Positions 44,818 through 56,084 of a stretch of DNA of 64,000 nucleotides are shown piece by piece. Every line of letters begins with the position of its first letter. Position 1 is the first letter of the stretch. The DNA lies in contig JAFISE010000011.1 of the NCBI GenBank assembly GCA_022560025.1, positions 267,948 through 331,947 on the forward strand, in the 5' to 3' direction. Origin of the DNA: Stagonosporopsis chrysanthemi (lineage: Eukaryota > Ascomycota > Dothideomycetes > Pleosporales > Didymellaceae). Below the pieces are notes generated by a model. That model searched no databases. It saw only the letters and a program-made list of their open reading frames with translations, and was not told the DNA's origin. The position numbers and the translations under genes were made by a program.

Positions 44818-45485
44818 CGATGGCTGATCCCCGCGGAGTGCGAAAATATACCAAGGACCTAAATCCCGAGCTCATGGACGGACGTACTTGGTCTGCTAGG
44901 ATCGAAGTGTATGCCTCACCAGCGATGACAAGGTTTGAAAGCGCACGAATGCTAAAGCATTGGAGCGCCTTCCAGCTTCGACATGCGTACATCAATTACA
45001 ACAATTAGTTACCCGGCCTCTCCCATGAGCATCCACATGTTCGAGACGAGCGATTGAGTGACAAGGAGATTACATCTCTTTTCAGACTTGTATGCGCACT
45101 TGCTTGGGCGCGGATTTGTAAGGTTGACACGCTCGAGCAAAGACTGGGCTCGAGGCGAGCGCTCGCTACGACCAAGCGTGGGCCGCGACCTGGCGATCAC
45201 TATACAAAGAGATAGGTTACAATTCAAAGTCTAGGCAAAGAGAGCACACAGTACGTACGGAGCTGCGCCCCAGGCTCGTGTCGCGGTTATGGAAGCATGC
45301 TTGATACAGGTCTGCTAATCGAGCTACTGTACAACAAATCTCACATCCAAAATGAACACCGGAGTTAGAAATAGTTTTTATCAGTGTGCCAACATTAACT
45401 CATCCTCGCCGAAGCACCAAGCCAGCCCAGCCGTTCAAACACATACATTCACTGCACTCTTGAATCGTAAAGCTTGTCATCGCTC
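44818..45485. other. Intergenic, convergent
   Basis: About 670 bp between convergent genes; nothing recognised. Confidence 0.45.
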
Positions 45486-47351
45486 TCAAAACCAATAAGC
45501 GTCTCCACTCCTACTAATTTCGAAACTACACCCCAATGCCTTTCCCTCCTCACACATCTTCGCTTCACCATCCTGTAATTGTCGGAGTATTGTGTCGCCC
45601 ACCAGGGGACCATCTTCGCAAGTGTCCTTGACATGGATAATGACGATCTTGAGCCCCTTCAGCGGTGCGTCAAATGCTGCAGAAAGCAACGCCCGATTGT
45701 GATCAGCGCTGACGCTATTCAACTTGAGAGCTGCTGGGGCAGAGGGGTGTGAAGCATATGGGTTATTCGATGGAGCCTCGGGTTTAGAGGATGAGAGATG
45801 ATGGTTGGGTGTATGTGTCCCTGTAGGCGTGTTACTGAAGTCTGTCATAAGGTCGTCGTCGGCGTGATATGGCCCGTATGTACTCGAGAGCGGTGTGTCG
45901 ATGCCTCTCGTGCCAGCGTGCCAAGTGCGCGCCTTCGTGGGCCCATCGAGCAGGTCGCGGCTCATGCGTTTGCGTTTTCGGCCCAGGCGCGCTGCTTCGC
46001 GCGCTTGCTCATGCTCCTTGCGCGCCTCTTTGACTACATCGGCGAGGTTTTGCAGTTCTGCAAGCAGATGCCGTGGTGCGAGATGCCCAAAGAGAACAGC
46101 GTCAGCTTGGGAGTCAGTGTAGCTGCATTCGATGAAGATACCAGTGAGGATGCCGGCGGCGATTTTGGGGGCCGCTTCAGCCCAGATTAAGGCCGTGCGC
46201 GGCGAAAGCGACAGCGAATCTGGCTCAACGTCGCCGAAGACTAAAATCTCCTTTGTTGGCGTAGTCAATGTGGCTTCGGCGCGTATGAAAAACGCGGATG
46301 AGTCGACAACGCAGTGGTCGGCGGGTATGTTGTTTGCAGTAGCATGGCTGGATCTTCGACCCTGCTCAGTGACAAGTGACCCCAGTCCTGGAGTTCCTGG
46401 CTGACTGTGCGGTACTGGCATCGAAAAGCTATGCGAGCGTCCCTCTCTAGTTTCACCCTGATGGAAAGGTATGTTGGTATGCTGCATTGTGGGTGTCTCC
46501 TGTACCTCTGCGTTGGATCCACGATGGACATGTCCCGGTCCCTGCATACAGTGTCCATGACTGACTTTGAAACCTTTCACACCTAGGCCGTCACAGACCT
46601 CGATATAACCCCTTCCTTTGCCCTGACCTAAGGCAATATTTCCACCTTCTGCGAGCCGCTGAAAAGAGACAAGACCAACACCTCCATCCTCATCTGTGAG
46701 ATTTGGCCAAATGACGTTATTGAAAATATGAGTCTTAATGGCATGGACTGTGAATGGCAATGCCGCTAGCCTTTTCGGACGTGATGTATTGTGAAAAGCC
46801 GCGGTGTTGACGACGAATCCTGACAAGTGGTCCAAATGCGGATGTGTAATGAGATACGTCGATATGTGTTCCCTGACAACGTGTAGCGCGTTGGCTCGTG
46901 CACTTGCATTCGGGAAAGGTAGACCTGCAAATACCCCGTCTAGCAAGGTTGTAATTTCGAAAGGCATGCCATCCTCCGAAAATGGTGTTTCGACTCCAGA
47001 GTCATCATCAGACGTGTTGACGTGCGCTGTTGTCGGTGATGTGTCATCGTCGTCAATTCGAATCCCTCCACTGTGAATGCTGTCGACCTTCGATGGTGAT
47101 TGCGCTTGTGGCTCTGAGACAAGTGGAAAGTGCTGTTCCAGGATCCGGGTGATTGCCGCAAGATGTGAACCTGCATCGACAGCCAAGACCGAGTTCTTGG
47201 ACCATTTTGTGGCTGTCGAACGCACAAGAAAGCCGGTCACGCTGTCTTCTGTTGGGCCGCCGCCAGCACCTAGACAGATCACCTGTATAGCTAGCTCATT
47301 ATTGTGCCCAGAAGAACGTCGAACTTCTCGGTGTCCGTCGCTGTCCTTCAT
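45486..47351 (-). CDS. Class II 3',5'-cAMP phosphodiesterase
   Basis: Low-affinity cyclic-nucleotide phosphodiesterase of the yeast PDE1 type (PF02112), a metallo-beta-lactamase fold enzyme that lowers cAMP. 621 aa in one exon. The metal-binding motif is THPHLDHLSGFVVN with H170, H172, D174 and H175. The opening strand is AIQVICLGAGGGPTEDSVTGFLV. KGFKVSHGH, ALIWAEAAPKIAAGILTGIFIECSYTDSQ and LKGLKIVIIHVKD are further PDE1 marks. Long inserts (about 90-140, 270-340, 460-560) are low-complexity, which makes it much longer than the 369-aa yeast enzyme. The catalytic residues appear intact. Confidence 0.93.
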   Translation of the reverse strand: MKDSDGHREVRRSSGHNNELAIQVICLGAGGGPTEDSVTGFLVRSTATKWSKNSVLAVDAGSHLAAITRILEQHFPLVSEPQAQSPSKVDSIHSGGIRIDDDDTSPTTAHVNTSDDDSGVETPFSEDGMPFEITTLLDGVFAGLPFPNASARANALHVVREHISTYLITHPHLDHLSGFVVNTAAFHNTSRPKRLAALPFTVHAIKTHIFNNVIWPNLTDEDGGVGLVSFQRLAEGGNIALGQGKGRGYIEVCDGLGVKGFKVSHGHCMQGPGHVHRGSNAEVQETPTMQHTNIPFHQGETREGRSHSFSMPVPHSQPGTPGLGSLVTEQGRRSSHATANNIPADHCVVDSSAFFIRAEATLTTPTKEILVFGDVEPDSLSLSPRTALIWAEAAPKIAAGILTGIFIECSYTDSQADAVLFGHLAPRHLLAELQNLADVVKEARKEHEQAREAARLGRKRKRMSRDLLDGPTKARTWHAGTRGIDTPLSSTYGPYHADDDLMTDFSNTPTGTHTPNHHLSSSKPEAPSNNPYASHPSAPAALKLNSVSADHNRALLSAAFDAPLKGLKIVIIHVKDTCEDGPLVGDTILRQLQDGEAKMCEEGKALGCSFEISRSGDAYWF

Positions 47352-48904
47352 ACCCTCGGCGACTTTATATCTTCGAAGTCAACCTTGGATTGTACGAGCA
47401 GCTGCTGATCTTTGGCCACAGCACCAGACGATCTGGTCTCAGCCACAAATGATGCACACGGAGACTTGTGGCGCGTCGATCTCACAGTCGCAGTGATGTA
47501 GAAGTATTAAATGTGAGGCCCTGGATTGTTGTTCGTTGCCGTTTGCCGGGACCAGCCTTTGCCTTTTAACCTACTCTGCTATCCCCTCGAGTGACAACTG
47601 CAAACGCAAACCGACTGTCTCCACAATCGTGTAAGCCTGACACGTCTCCGGGAACGAGTCTTGTTGCGCAAGCTGAATGCCCTCGATCGACGTCGAGGTC
47701 GCACACGAGTGTGGTGGACCCACGACCCACAACGCACAACCCACACAGCCCTACGACGCAGACAGCCGGACTCGAGGTTGGGGTTGAGTTGATGCAGGCG
47801 ACCACAGCTCTTTCTTTCGCGCGACCCAACCTTGAGTCAAAATGCGCCTCTGGCACGCACGCGACAGTAACAGTCCCCTGCGAGATGCTCTTGGTGTACA
47901 AAAGTGGATTAATGGGCTCAATAAGCTTCGCGCAAGGTTGCAAGATAGATGAGCAGCTGCGCGTTCCCCGTGCGACTAGGAACGACTAGGCGCGAAAGCG
48001 AAAGAAAAAGGTCATAGAAGACTCGAAAGAAGGAGGACTCGAGATGAGCGGAAACCGCGCCCTTGTCTGCCGTCCTCTCCTGCGCCGTTGCTGGTTGCGC
48101 CAACAAAGCTGCGACTGCGGCTGCTTGTTCTTGGGTTGGGCCAATCAGTACAGGATCGCTGTGTGGGGTAGACGCCACATACCAGTCACGACGGTCGAGA
48201 ACAGGTCGAGCCCTCAACGTTTCCGGACTCTTGGTACGGCCGCAAGGCAAGTATTCGTCTACGGCAGACAGGGCTGAGGCCAATAGTGGTAGCGAATGGA
48301 CCATTTTACGTGTACTGTCAGTCCGTTCTTGCGGAAGCCGCGGACACCAAGTGAAGACATCCGCCACGCCAAGCTGCCGAACGCTGCGGCAACCAATGCG
48401 TGACACGTCGTAGTAGCGCGTACATACACGATCGGTGCATCTGACGGCGTCTCTGTAAGATTGTTGCGAACGACAATGGCCGTGCGGCTGGACTGTGCGT
48501 TTTACTGCATGCTCGGTGTCATTCAAGGTCCTCTAGTACAATGTGGACCCGTGGACCCCTCAATAGCTGAGTGAGTCGTTGAGATGGGTTGATAATTGCA
48601 TGCTGAGCCTTGAGTTTTGGACCGAGTGGCAACGAGAAATAGCCGACCGATAACGAAACCAAGGCTCACGAGGAAAGATGGCAAGTTCCTAGACGCTGAT
48701 GCCAAACATCACATCATAATCACAGCATTATGGCAGAGAGAGAGAGAGAGATTTGGACGTCTTGAACACATGCTTTTTCTGCTTCTATGTTTGGGTCATT
48801 GTCGTCTTTGTGATCGACTACACCCATTCCCCGTACGCATCCGGTTCCAGGTCGTGAATCATTCGCATCATTAACAGAACACACACCGCAGAAAGGCAAG
48901 GCAT
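47352..48904. other. Intergenic
   Basis: About 1.55 kb between the PDE start and the eEF1B-gamma stop. A 202-codon minus-strand ORF (47918-48526) and a plus-strand one (47591-47989) overlap other frames and show no recognised domain; I do not call them genes. A GA dinucleotide run occurs near 48737. Confidence 0.45.
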
Positions 48905-50388
48905 TTACTTGAAGACCTTGCCGTCCGCCCACGGGTAAGCCTTGCCGTTGACCTCGATGGGCTTGTCCCAAGACCACTGGTCCTCGACAAATTTGCGGTC
49001 CTCCTCCTTGGTGTGGTCGAGCTTGGTGAACTCGTAGGACTCGTGGTCAGGAGCGACATCGAAAGCAGGAGAAGCCTCCTGACCACGGACAAGGAAAGCA
49101 CCCTTGATGATGGAGTCGTTGGACTCGCCGTAGACCGAAGCACAGCCAAAGATGTACTTGCGGGAAGCCTCAAGACGGGCGAAGAAACCGCCGATCAAGT
49201 TGGAGGTCATGAAAGTGAGGGTGAGCTCGTCATTGTACTTGTAGTCAATGGTCCAGAGGGAGTATTCCTCGAAGTTTACGTTCTCCCAGAACCAAGGCAG
49301 GGCAACTTCACGAGTCTCCTCGTTGGAGTACTTGCGCTTCCAGTCGTCGAGAACGAAAGTTGCGCGGGGCAGGGCCTCGAGAGGGTGCTTGGCCTTGGGG
49401 GCAGCAGGGGCCTCCTCCTCCTCGTCCTCAGGCTCAGCAGCCTTGGGCTTAGGGGCAGCCTTGGGCTTCTCAGCCTTAGGAGCAGCCTCCTTCTTAGGGG
49501 GCTGGTTCTTGATGGCCTCCTCGATGAACTCGAGCTTGCCAGCAACAGCGGAGTAGCTGGGGGTGTTGTAAATGGTCTCGTACCAGCGAGTGACGTTGGG
49601 GTTCTCGGACCTCCACGTCTTGTCGAAGAAGTACTGGAAGCCACGGGCAATGATGCTGGCGGCGAAGAGATCGGCAAGAGTCAGACGCTCACCGACGAGG
49701 TAGGTGTGGGTAAGGAGGTGCTCCTCGAAGACGTGGACGGCCTTGAGGGCAGCCTTGGATGCATCATCGACGTTCTTCTTGTTGTAGGGGTCACGGCCGA
49801 CAATGGGGCGGAACCAGCCACCGAGAGGAGTGAGGACTTCGCTGTTGGCGAAGGACATCCATCGGAGGATGGTGGCGTAGTCCTGCTTGGTCTTACCGAG
49901 CAGGCTGGTCTTCTCGTTCTGGGAAGCGACTGAAAGAGGTCAGCAACTGAGTCACCACAGACACAGGTGAAAACTGCAGAGCGGCCGCTAACGTATATCA
50001 GGAGTTTACTTTTTTCAACAGTGGTTTTCAGACAGGGATAACTGAATGAATGACATTCGCACATCATATAACGCCATTGGGAGGGAGTGCGGGGTACTCA
50101 CGATAGACAGCGATGGCAATGGCCTCGGAGAGGACGAAGCCGTCGGCGCCCTCGAAGGTAGGGACCTTGCCGAGCTTGTTGAGCTTCAAGTACTCGGTAG
50201 AGACGCCCTTGGCAGGCTCGGTGGCAACGAACTCGATGTCGAGGCCGTTCTCCTTTGCAACCACAAGGAGGGAAGTGGTGCGCGGGTTACCCTGGTGGGC
50301 TGTCAGTTCTGGTCGCCTTCCAAGTTTTGGCACGGCGATGCGGGCGCGGGCGACCTACGCTGTAGCTGTAAATCTTTCCGAAAGACAT
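48905..50388 (-). CDS. Elongation factor 1B gamma subunit
   Basis: eEF1B-gamma, the structural subunit of the eEF1A nucleotide exchange complex; orthologue of yeast TEF3/TEF4. Exons 50388-50359, 50291-50102 and 49929-48905 give 414 aa. Exon 1 codes only MSFGKIYSYS. Residues about 1-210 form a GST-like fold (GNPRTTSLLVVAKENGL; LNKLGKVPTFEGADGFVLSE; LADLFAASIIARGFQYFF). A Lys/Ala/Pro/Glu linker follows, then the EF1G domain (PF00647) from LPRATFVLDDWKRKYSNEE through NLIGGFFARLEASRKY to the end WSWDKPIEVNGKAYPWADGKVFK. Intron 2 hosts a snoRNA (separate entry). It is divergent from mitochondrial uS9. Confidence 0.97.
49990..50074 (-). ncRNA. snR38: Box C/D snoRNA, snR38-type
   Basis: Lies inside eEF1B-gamma intron 2, same strand. 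C box ATGATGT (50067-50061), internal D' box CTGA (50031-50028), C'-like TGTTGAA (50020-50014), D box CTGA (50001-49998). The flanks CGT(T)ATA and TATACG can pair as the terminal stem. The 13 nt directly before D' are exactly complementary to ACAGGGATAACTG, the conserved 25S peptidyl-transferase sequence. The fifth base before D' faces the middle G of GGG, which by my numbering is yeast Gm2815, the snR38 site. In yeast snR38 sits in the TEF4 intron, the same host gene. The C box deviates in its last base. Confidence 0.85.
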
Positions 50389-50602
50389 GATTGTTGCTTT
50401 ACCGTGGACGAAACTGTACAATCAAGGGAAGGAGAGGCGTTGGGAGGAGAGAAAAAAGGTTGCTTCGGTCGAAGTGGGGTGACTGGGACTAGCGAATTGC
50501 CTAGCGCCAACCTAGCTTGGCGATGATTTTGGCTGCCATGCAAGTTAACACTGACGTTCAATAGCAACACCCCCGGCCATCTCGATTCGACCACACGGCA
50601 CA
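50389..50602. promoter_or_regulatory. Divergent promoter eEF1B-gamma / uS9m
   Basis: 214 bp between divergent starts of a cytosolic translation factor (with its intronic snoRNA) and a mitochondrial ribosomal protein. Confidence 0.5.
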
Positions 50603-51742
50603 ATGGCGTGCAGGACGCTCCCGCAACGCCTTTCGAGGGCTGTTGACGCGCTTGGAAATCAGTCGAGGACACCACACGTGCGAGCCGCGCAGCGCAGTCT
50701 TCAAGTCCCAACATCACGGTCCATCTCCATGACCGTAGCGAGGCCTGCCGAGGTCGAGAATGAGGTCCAGGAGTCATTCACGGCAGCAAAACCATTCGAC
50801 TTCGAGGCTGCAGACCGAGGAAATGGCGATGGCCAAGACACGAAGCACGACATCTTGCGCACACTGCGCGTCGTGCCTGCATCGCCATCCTACTTCAGCG
50901 CAAAGCCTACCTTCACCGACGATTTCCTCTCGCTATCTGCTCTCCTTCGCAAAGTCGCCACTCTGCCCACCATACCAAAGGCCGAAGCGCCCAATGTCGC
51001 ATGGAAGACAGTCGAGCAATACCGCATCATGACCAACGAGCCCGTCAAGACCCAGCGCTTTCACAAGATGCTGCACATCCTACGGAGATTGAACTGCATC
51101 CACCCACAGTTGATGCCCCAGGAGGTCCTCGAGGCGATGAAACGCTACAAGAAACCCAGCCAACCTGGCGACATTGTTCCCAAGCCTGGTGTCATCGACG
51201 AGCTGGGCAGGGCGAAAGGCGTTGGGCGAAGAAAGACGTCTTCCGCGGTGGCATGGCTCGTGGAGGGAGAGGGGGAGGTGTTGATCAATGGCCAGTCTCT
51301 TACTGAGTACTTTGGGCGACTGCATCAACGTGAGAGCGCTGTATGGGCACTCAAGGCTACCGAGCGACTCGACAAGTACAACCTATTTGGTCTGGTACAG
51401 GGTGGTGGATCTACTGGACAGGCGGAGGCCATGACCCTGGCAGTTGCGAAGGCGTTGCTGGTACATGAACCGGCACTGAAACCAGCGTTGCGACGAGGTT
51501 AGTTGCGAGTTTTCTTACCCCTGTGCATGTTCACGTCCTGCCCTTCGACCATCCGTCCCTGCAAACTAACGTCTATGCGTGCATGCGTGGATGGTTCATG
51601 CAAAAGGCTGAACTGTCACTATCAGACATGGAATGCTAACTTCTGCACAGCTGGTTGTGTCACTCGTGATCCGAGAAAGGTGGAGAGGAAGAAGCCTGGT
51701 CACATCAAGGCCCGCAAGATGCCAACCTGGGTGAAGCGCTGA
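50603..51742 (+). CDS. mrps9: Mitochondrial ribosomal protein S9 (uS9m)
   Basis: Small-subunit protein of the mitochondrial ribosome, 328 aa from exons 50603-51497 and 51651-51742. The N-terminus (MACRTLPQRLSRAVDALGNQ and further Arg/Ser-rich residues) is a typical mitochondrial presequence. The conserved S9 domain starts at GRAKGVGRRKTSSAVAWLVEGEGEVLING, continues with LVQGGGSTGQAEAMTLAVAKAL, and ends in the exon 2 part AGCVTRDPRKVERKKPGHIKARKMPTWVKR, whose basic C-terminal tail reaches the decoding centre in all S9 proteins. The intron of 153 nt shows no snoRNA motifs. Confidence 0.95.
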
Positions 51743-53899
51743 TGTGGTACCCTCATGTACATCACCGTGTATATTTTCATATTTGACGGCATTTGACGGA
51801 GTTGATGTAAGAACACGCCGCTCGGTGGTCTGTATAATATACAGCCGGTCGAATAAGAACGCTTTCAAGATTTTTGCAGTTGCCTGAGCTGTGTTTGCTT
51901 GCGATTGTACTGTAGAGATGGCGAAAAGTCCCTTTCAAGCATGCAGAAACAGCTACAGATTAAGTGAGCTGCATGATCAGGTTGTCGTGGAACGCTCCAA
52001 TTGATTCATTAAGCGGTGCAACGACGGCCTTTTGACAACAGCTTCCTATTTGTATTGTTCGCACGTAATCATGCAGTGCAGCCAGAGACTCGTGAGCAAG
52101 ACCTTTTCGACACACATTTATCATAACACAGTAGACATTACAGACACGTCATGTTTTCGGAAGAACCATCTGGGTCGAGATTTCGACCTGCTGAAACGCT
52201 GACGGCTGCCGTGTAACGGATGTCTGTCTTTGTACCTCCATGTTGTCGCAAGGTAGCAACTGCTGGGAGGCCATGTTGAAATAGCTCTTGGAGACGTTTC
52301 ATAACATGTTGTGAACATGTAAGAACCCGATTCCTGGAATGCGGTAGACCCGTCAGTACCTGGCGCCTGTCTTTTGACACCTCGGATTCGTCATGCGCAG
52401 TGCTTCAGGGGCGACGGGTCTGCGGAGGTGACGCTGCTCCAGGGCTTGAGCTGCCTGAAGCTTGGCAATTAATTCCTCATGTCGCAAAACGGGGGTGGCT
52501 GGCGAACAGAGCGAAGAAGAAACGTTTACATGACAAACGTTCCTTCATGTGCTATTTGCGATCAACTACCCCTTAGTGGTGCAGCTGAGCCTGAATGGAA
52601 TGTCGATCCGGGTACACCACTGGCTGGATGAATTCGTACCGACGCAAGCGTTGTCCGAGATGGGTGCGAAATTTGACGGAACTTAGGCGAACACATGGTG
52701 CAGATCGCAGATGAGCTCCTCACACCTCATGCGCACAGGCGAATATGCCAGCAGCAAGCTGGGTTGGTGGAAGGTATATGCGATGCTCTAGAGTGGCTAA
52801 CATCGTGAGTGCGACCACCGAGGGGGCATGAGTGCGCCAATTGGAAAGTTTCCGCGTTGCTGCAGGCGAGCGCGCTTGTCGTCATTCGAAATGATCTTAC
52901 TCGTGAGGAATTCGCTTGGATGCATCTCGTCAACGGCAACGGGTAGGGCGGAAACAGCCTCAACGGCGAAGGCGATTTGTCCAGCAAGTGCAGGCTGCCA
53001 GGCTAGTGACGCATTGCAGCCTAATGTGGGCAAGCGCCGAATCAACAGACTTTCGTGTTGACAGAAATGAAGTATCCTGACGGTTGTTGTTATTGCAACA
53101 ACTAATCTGACTCGCGAGCCGGTAGGGCTACCGGTCGATGGACGCTTAGCTATGGAGGTGTCAGCGCCTTCTCGAACAAAATGAAACCTTCTCGAAGCAT
53201 GTTCGCCTTGACCCTGTGCCAATTTCCACAACGGATGCTGATACGGGAGCCGGGGTCACCAGAAGATCGTCGTTACAAACAAGTGACGCAGCTCGGTCGT
53301 GGGATGCCTGCACATAGACCAGGTATCCCGAACGAAGCTTGTTTCATCTGGCGGTTGTCCACCACATTACGGAAAAGTGCTCACCGCACAACGAGGTCTC
53401 TGTTTGCTTCCAGAAGGTTACAGCCACAGACACGTGAGCAAAGAACGGTGAGCGCGGCAGTGCGCAGCTGACGTAGAAGCGTCCCGGGCAATGAGTCGTG
53501 TTACGATCAGAGCATCAACGGTGCTCTCTCGAACAGTGTCAAGCGGGTTTTCATGTGTCGAAGCTGGCGACGCACGCCGGTCTGAGCGCTGAGGTTGGAA
53601 AGATAACTACAGCCTTAGAGCAGCAGCCAATGAGACGTGCAGGACGAAGCCTCCGACGGGTCGCTTGGCATATGTACTGCCGCTCTACTACATCTCCCTG
53701 CAGCTCCATTATTGCTTCAATGCCGTTGCTTCAATGCCATTGCTCATGAAGCTTGCAGTCGCGTGCCGTGAAGGAAGTACCGGCGCTCGCTGTTCGGAGG
53801 AGGGCATTGTGAGCGATCGACGAATGAGGCTGGAGAGCCGTGGGTGATCGCCCTGACGCGGCAATCCTGCAATCCTTGCCGAACCGCAACCTGGGCGCC
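51743..53899. other. Gene-free stretch
   Basis: About 2.2 kb in which I support no gene. A minus-strand ORF at 52797-53231 has a partly protein-like middle but no recognisable family. No tRNA or other RNA was seen. Confidence 0.4.
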
Positions 53900-54900
53900 C
53901 GCATGGAAAGCAATGTCCTGTTCGAGGATGGACGCTGCACAGTCTGAAGGCCCCTGAGCCAGAGCAAACGACGCGGTCAGCTGCACAGAACACCGGCAGG
54001 CTCTGCGCCGGGCCTGGCAGGGAGTTGTAAAGCAGCGAGCAGCGAGCAGCGAGCGGTCCCGCGCTGCAGAGCTTCGAGTGTGTGATGATTTGGTAGCAGC
54101 AGAACGAATCAGCCGTGCGTTCGCAGCCTGACGCTCTGGCGCATGAAACACTCCTGCTACAAGCGCAGGCACCATTGGTGATGGCGGCGAGCGTGTTGGC
54201 AGCGAGCACTGGGCCGCCATCTTCACTGCTGGGCTGGCGGGCTGCTGGCGATGCTGCGCGGTGTTCTCCCGCGCTGGTGCCAAGCGCGTTTGTTCCCAGC
54301 ACTGCAGCCAGCAGTGAGCACCAAGCACGGCGACAAATCGGCCGTGGTGGAGCCGAGGAACCAGACTTGCATGGACGGAGAGCAGCGGCCGTCTCGCCAT
54401 GCCGCACGCGAGGCGGCCGTGGCCCACGAGCAGCGCGCGCTGGGCGACGGCGTGCGGTGTGTGTTGGCCCTGCCCGCTGCTTGCTGCCCGCTGCTCTGGT
54501 GCCCTGCAGCACTGGCTGCCCAGTGCAGATCCACCAGGGCGATCTGTAACTATGGCTTGCAGGGGTGGCTGGCCTTGCCCACGGGCGCAGGCAGTGGACC
54601 ATGGACCATGGCCCATGGCCCATAGCCCATCCACAATCCATCTCGGAAATCGGAGACGGAGGCTTGATGATGCTGTCTGCAGCGAGCCTCCTGACTCGCC
54701 AGCCCTCACCCACTCGGCGCGCAGCCACATCCACTCTTCAGATTCACGCTGGCTGCTGGTGCCTCCTAGCTCGCAGACATCCCGGCCCGTGTATTTGCTC
54801 TGTTTCGCCGGCGTGGCGCGTGGGCGACTTTCTTTTTGCTTCCCACACTCGCTGTCTCGTGGTCGTTGATGCCCTGAGCTTGCCGCGCTCAATGTGGCTC
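53900..54900. other. GC-rich low-complexity island
   Basis: Strikingly GC-rich kilobase, rich in GCAGCGAGCA-like repeats (about 54010-54055), with a repeated CCATGG/CCCATGG cluster (about 54597-54640). Several very long ORFs overlap on both strands (for example 341 and 382 codons on the minus strand), as happens in GC-rich non-coding DNA where stop codons are rare. None resembles a known protein, and their residue mix is that of translated repeats. Confidence 0.5.
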
Positions 54901-56084
54901 TGCGCCCTCACCTCAACCAGCACCGCGCGCCTTACAGCTACCCCAGCACGGAAGCACATCCCCCCACTCTGACCTCGCCCTGCGACAGCTTGGGCCTCGC
55001 CGGGACGCCTGCTCTGCGTAGCCGCGAGCCGACGTCAAGCTCCTCGTCCACCGACTGCTCGCAGCTCGTGACACTGGACGCCCGTGCCGTCATCACTTTC
55101 ATTTGAGTCCTCACCACGCCTATTTGTCTTCCTCTTTGAGTGAGCTGCGAGCCCCAATTTAGCCATTGTCGCACTTTTCCGTCTGGTCTCGGGCCGACCG
55201 CTTCACTCCCCTCCTGCAATTGCACTATCGCACTGCGCCGCCCAGACTGCCTGCGCTGGGCCTGGCATTGTGAAGAGTCCCCCCCTCCCCAGCACGCGTC
55301 AGAGCCGTTAAGCTACCGCCGGCCGCAGACGTTTAAGCTGTTTGAGACGATCTGCTAAACCGCGTTGCTCTCTCCGACTCGTTGAAAACTCAATTGCGTG
55401 CAAGGACTGCCCTTCAAACACCGCACCCTCGCCGTGCTTCATCACCAGAAACCGCCGCCCACAGGGTTCTCCACGCTTGCTTTTGCCGGATCATTTCCTG
55501 TCAATTAGTGGCTACGTGTCTAGCTGGCCCACATTCAGGCTCGCCGTTTCTCCAACATTTCCACATCGGGACCAAGCATTCCGGGTTTTGCCAGTCTCAC
55601 TGCCACAGATCCTCGTCGCAGCCGTACGAGGATACCCCGGGCACATCACGCGCGTCAGTGAGGCTTCTGCCCGCAGCTACTTTTTTGCATCATCGGGCTC
55701 CATTGGTGGGCCTGTCGACGCGCCAGGATCGAGTGTATATCATCCATCTCTGCCTGTTGCTGCGACCATTCTGGCTCTTCTAATTCGATCCAATTCGAAA
55801 CGTCATCGCCCCATCGACCGCGACTCTGCACAAACCTTCCCGTCTCGACCATTAACACCACTTGCACAGCTCTCCTCCAACCAGTATCGCTGTCGCTGTC
55901 GCTGTCGTCACCTCCAAGACACGCGCACCATTCCACGCCCATCTCATCTCGACTCTTGCGCCCTTTCGCAGTCTTACTTCAAGTCTGCAAGCTGGCCAAC
56001 TACGCAACGCCACCAGTCTCGCCCTTAGGGTACCGGGCTCTCGAACCGCCCTTCAGTCTGCAGCTCAAAGGCCGGCTGGGTGGG
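54901..56084 (+). other. Probable long leader/promoter of next gene
   Basis: C- and T-rich region upstream of the 56085 gene, containing several short ATG-started frames and a small CTGTCG repeat near 55888. Its pyrimidine richness and its position fit a long 5' leader; no protein family was recognised. Confidence 0.4.

Noticed and set aside
47918..48526. 202-codon minus-strand ORF
   Set aside because: Residue composition is not protein-like in its first half, and competing ORFs occur on the other strand; no family recognised.
52797..53231. 144-codon minus-strand ORF with a protein-like middle
   Set aside because: No domain, no splice-supported extension and no clear start; left as a gap.
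54081..54135. GTGATGA followed by CTGA, a possible box C/D snoRNA
   Set aside because: Spacing is short, the terminal stem is weak and no rRNA-complementary guide was recognised.
53709..54892. Two overlapping minus-strand ORFs of 341 and 382 codons
   Set aside because: They lie in GC-rich repeats, several frames are open at once, and no known protein character is visible.
55342..56028. 228-codon ORF upstream of the low-complexity gene
   Set aside because: It has no early ATG, lies in C/T-rich leader-like DNA and its translation shows no domain.
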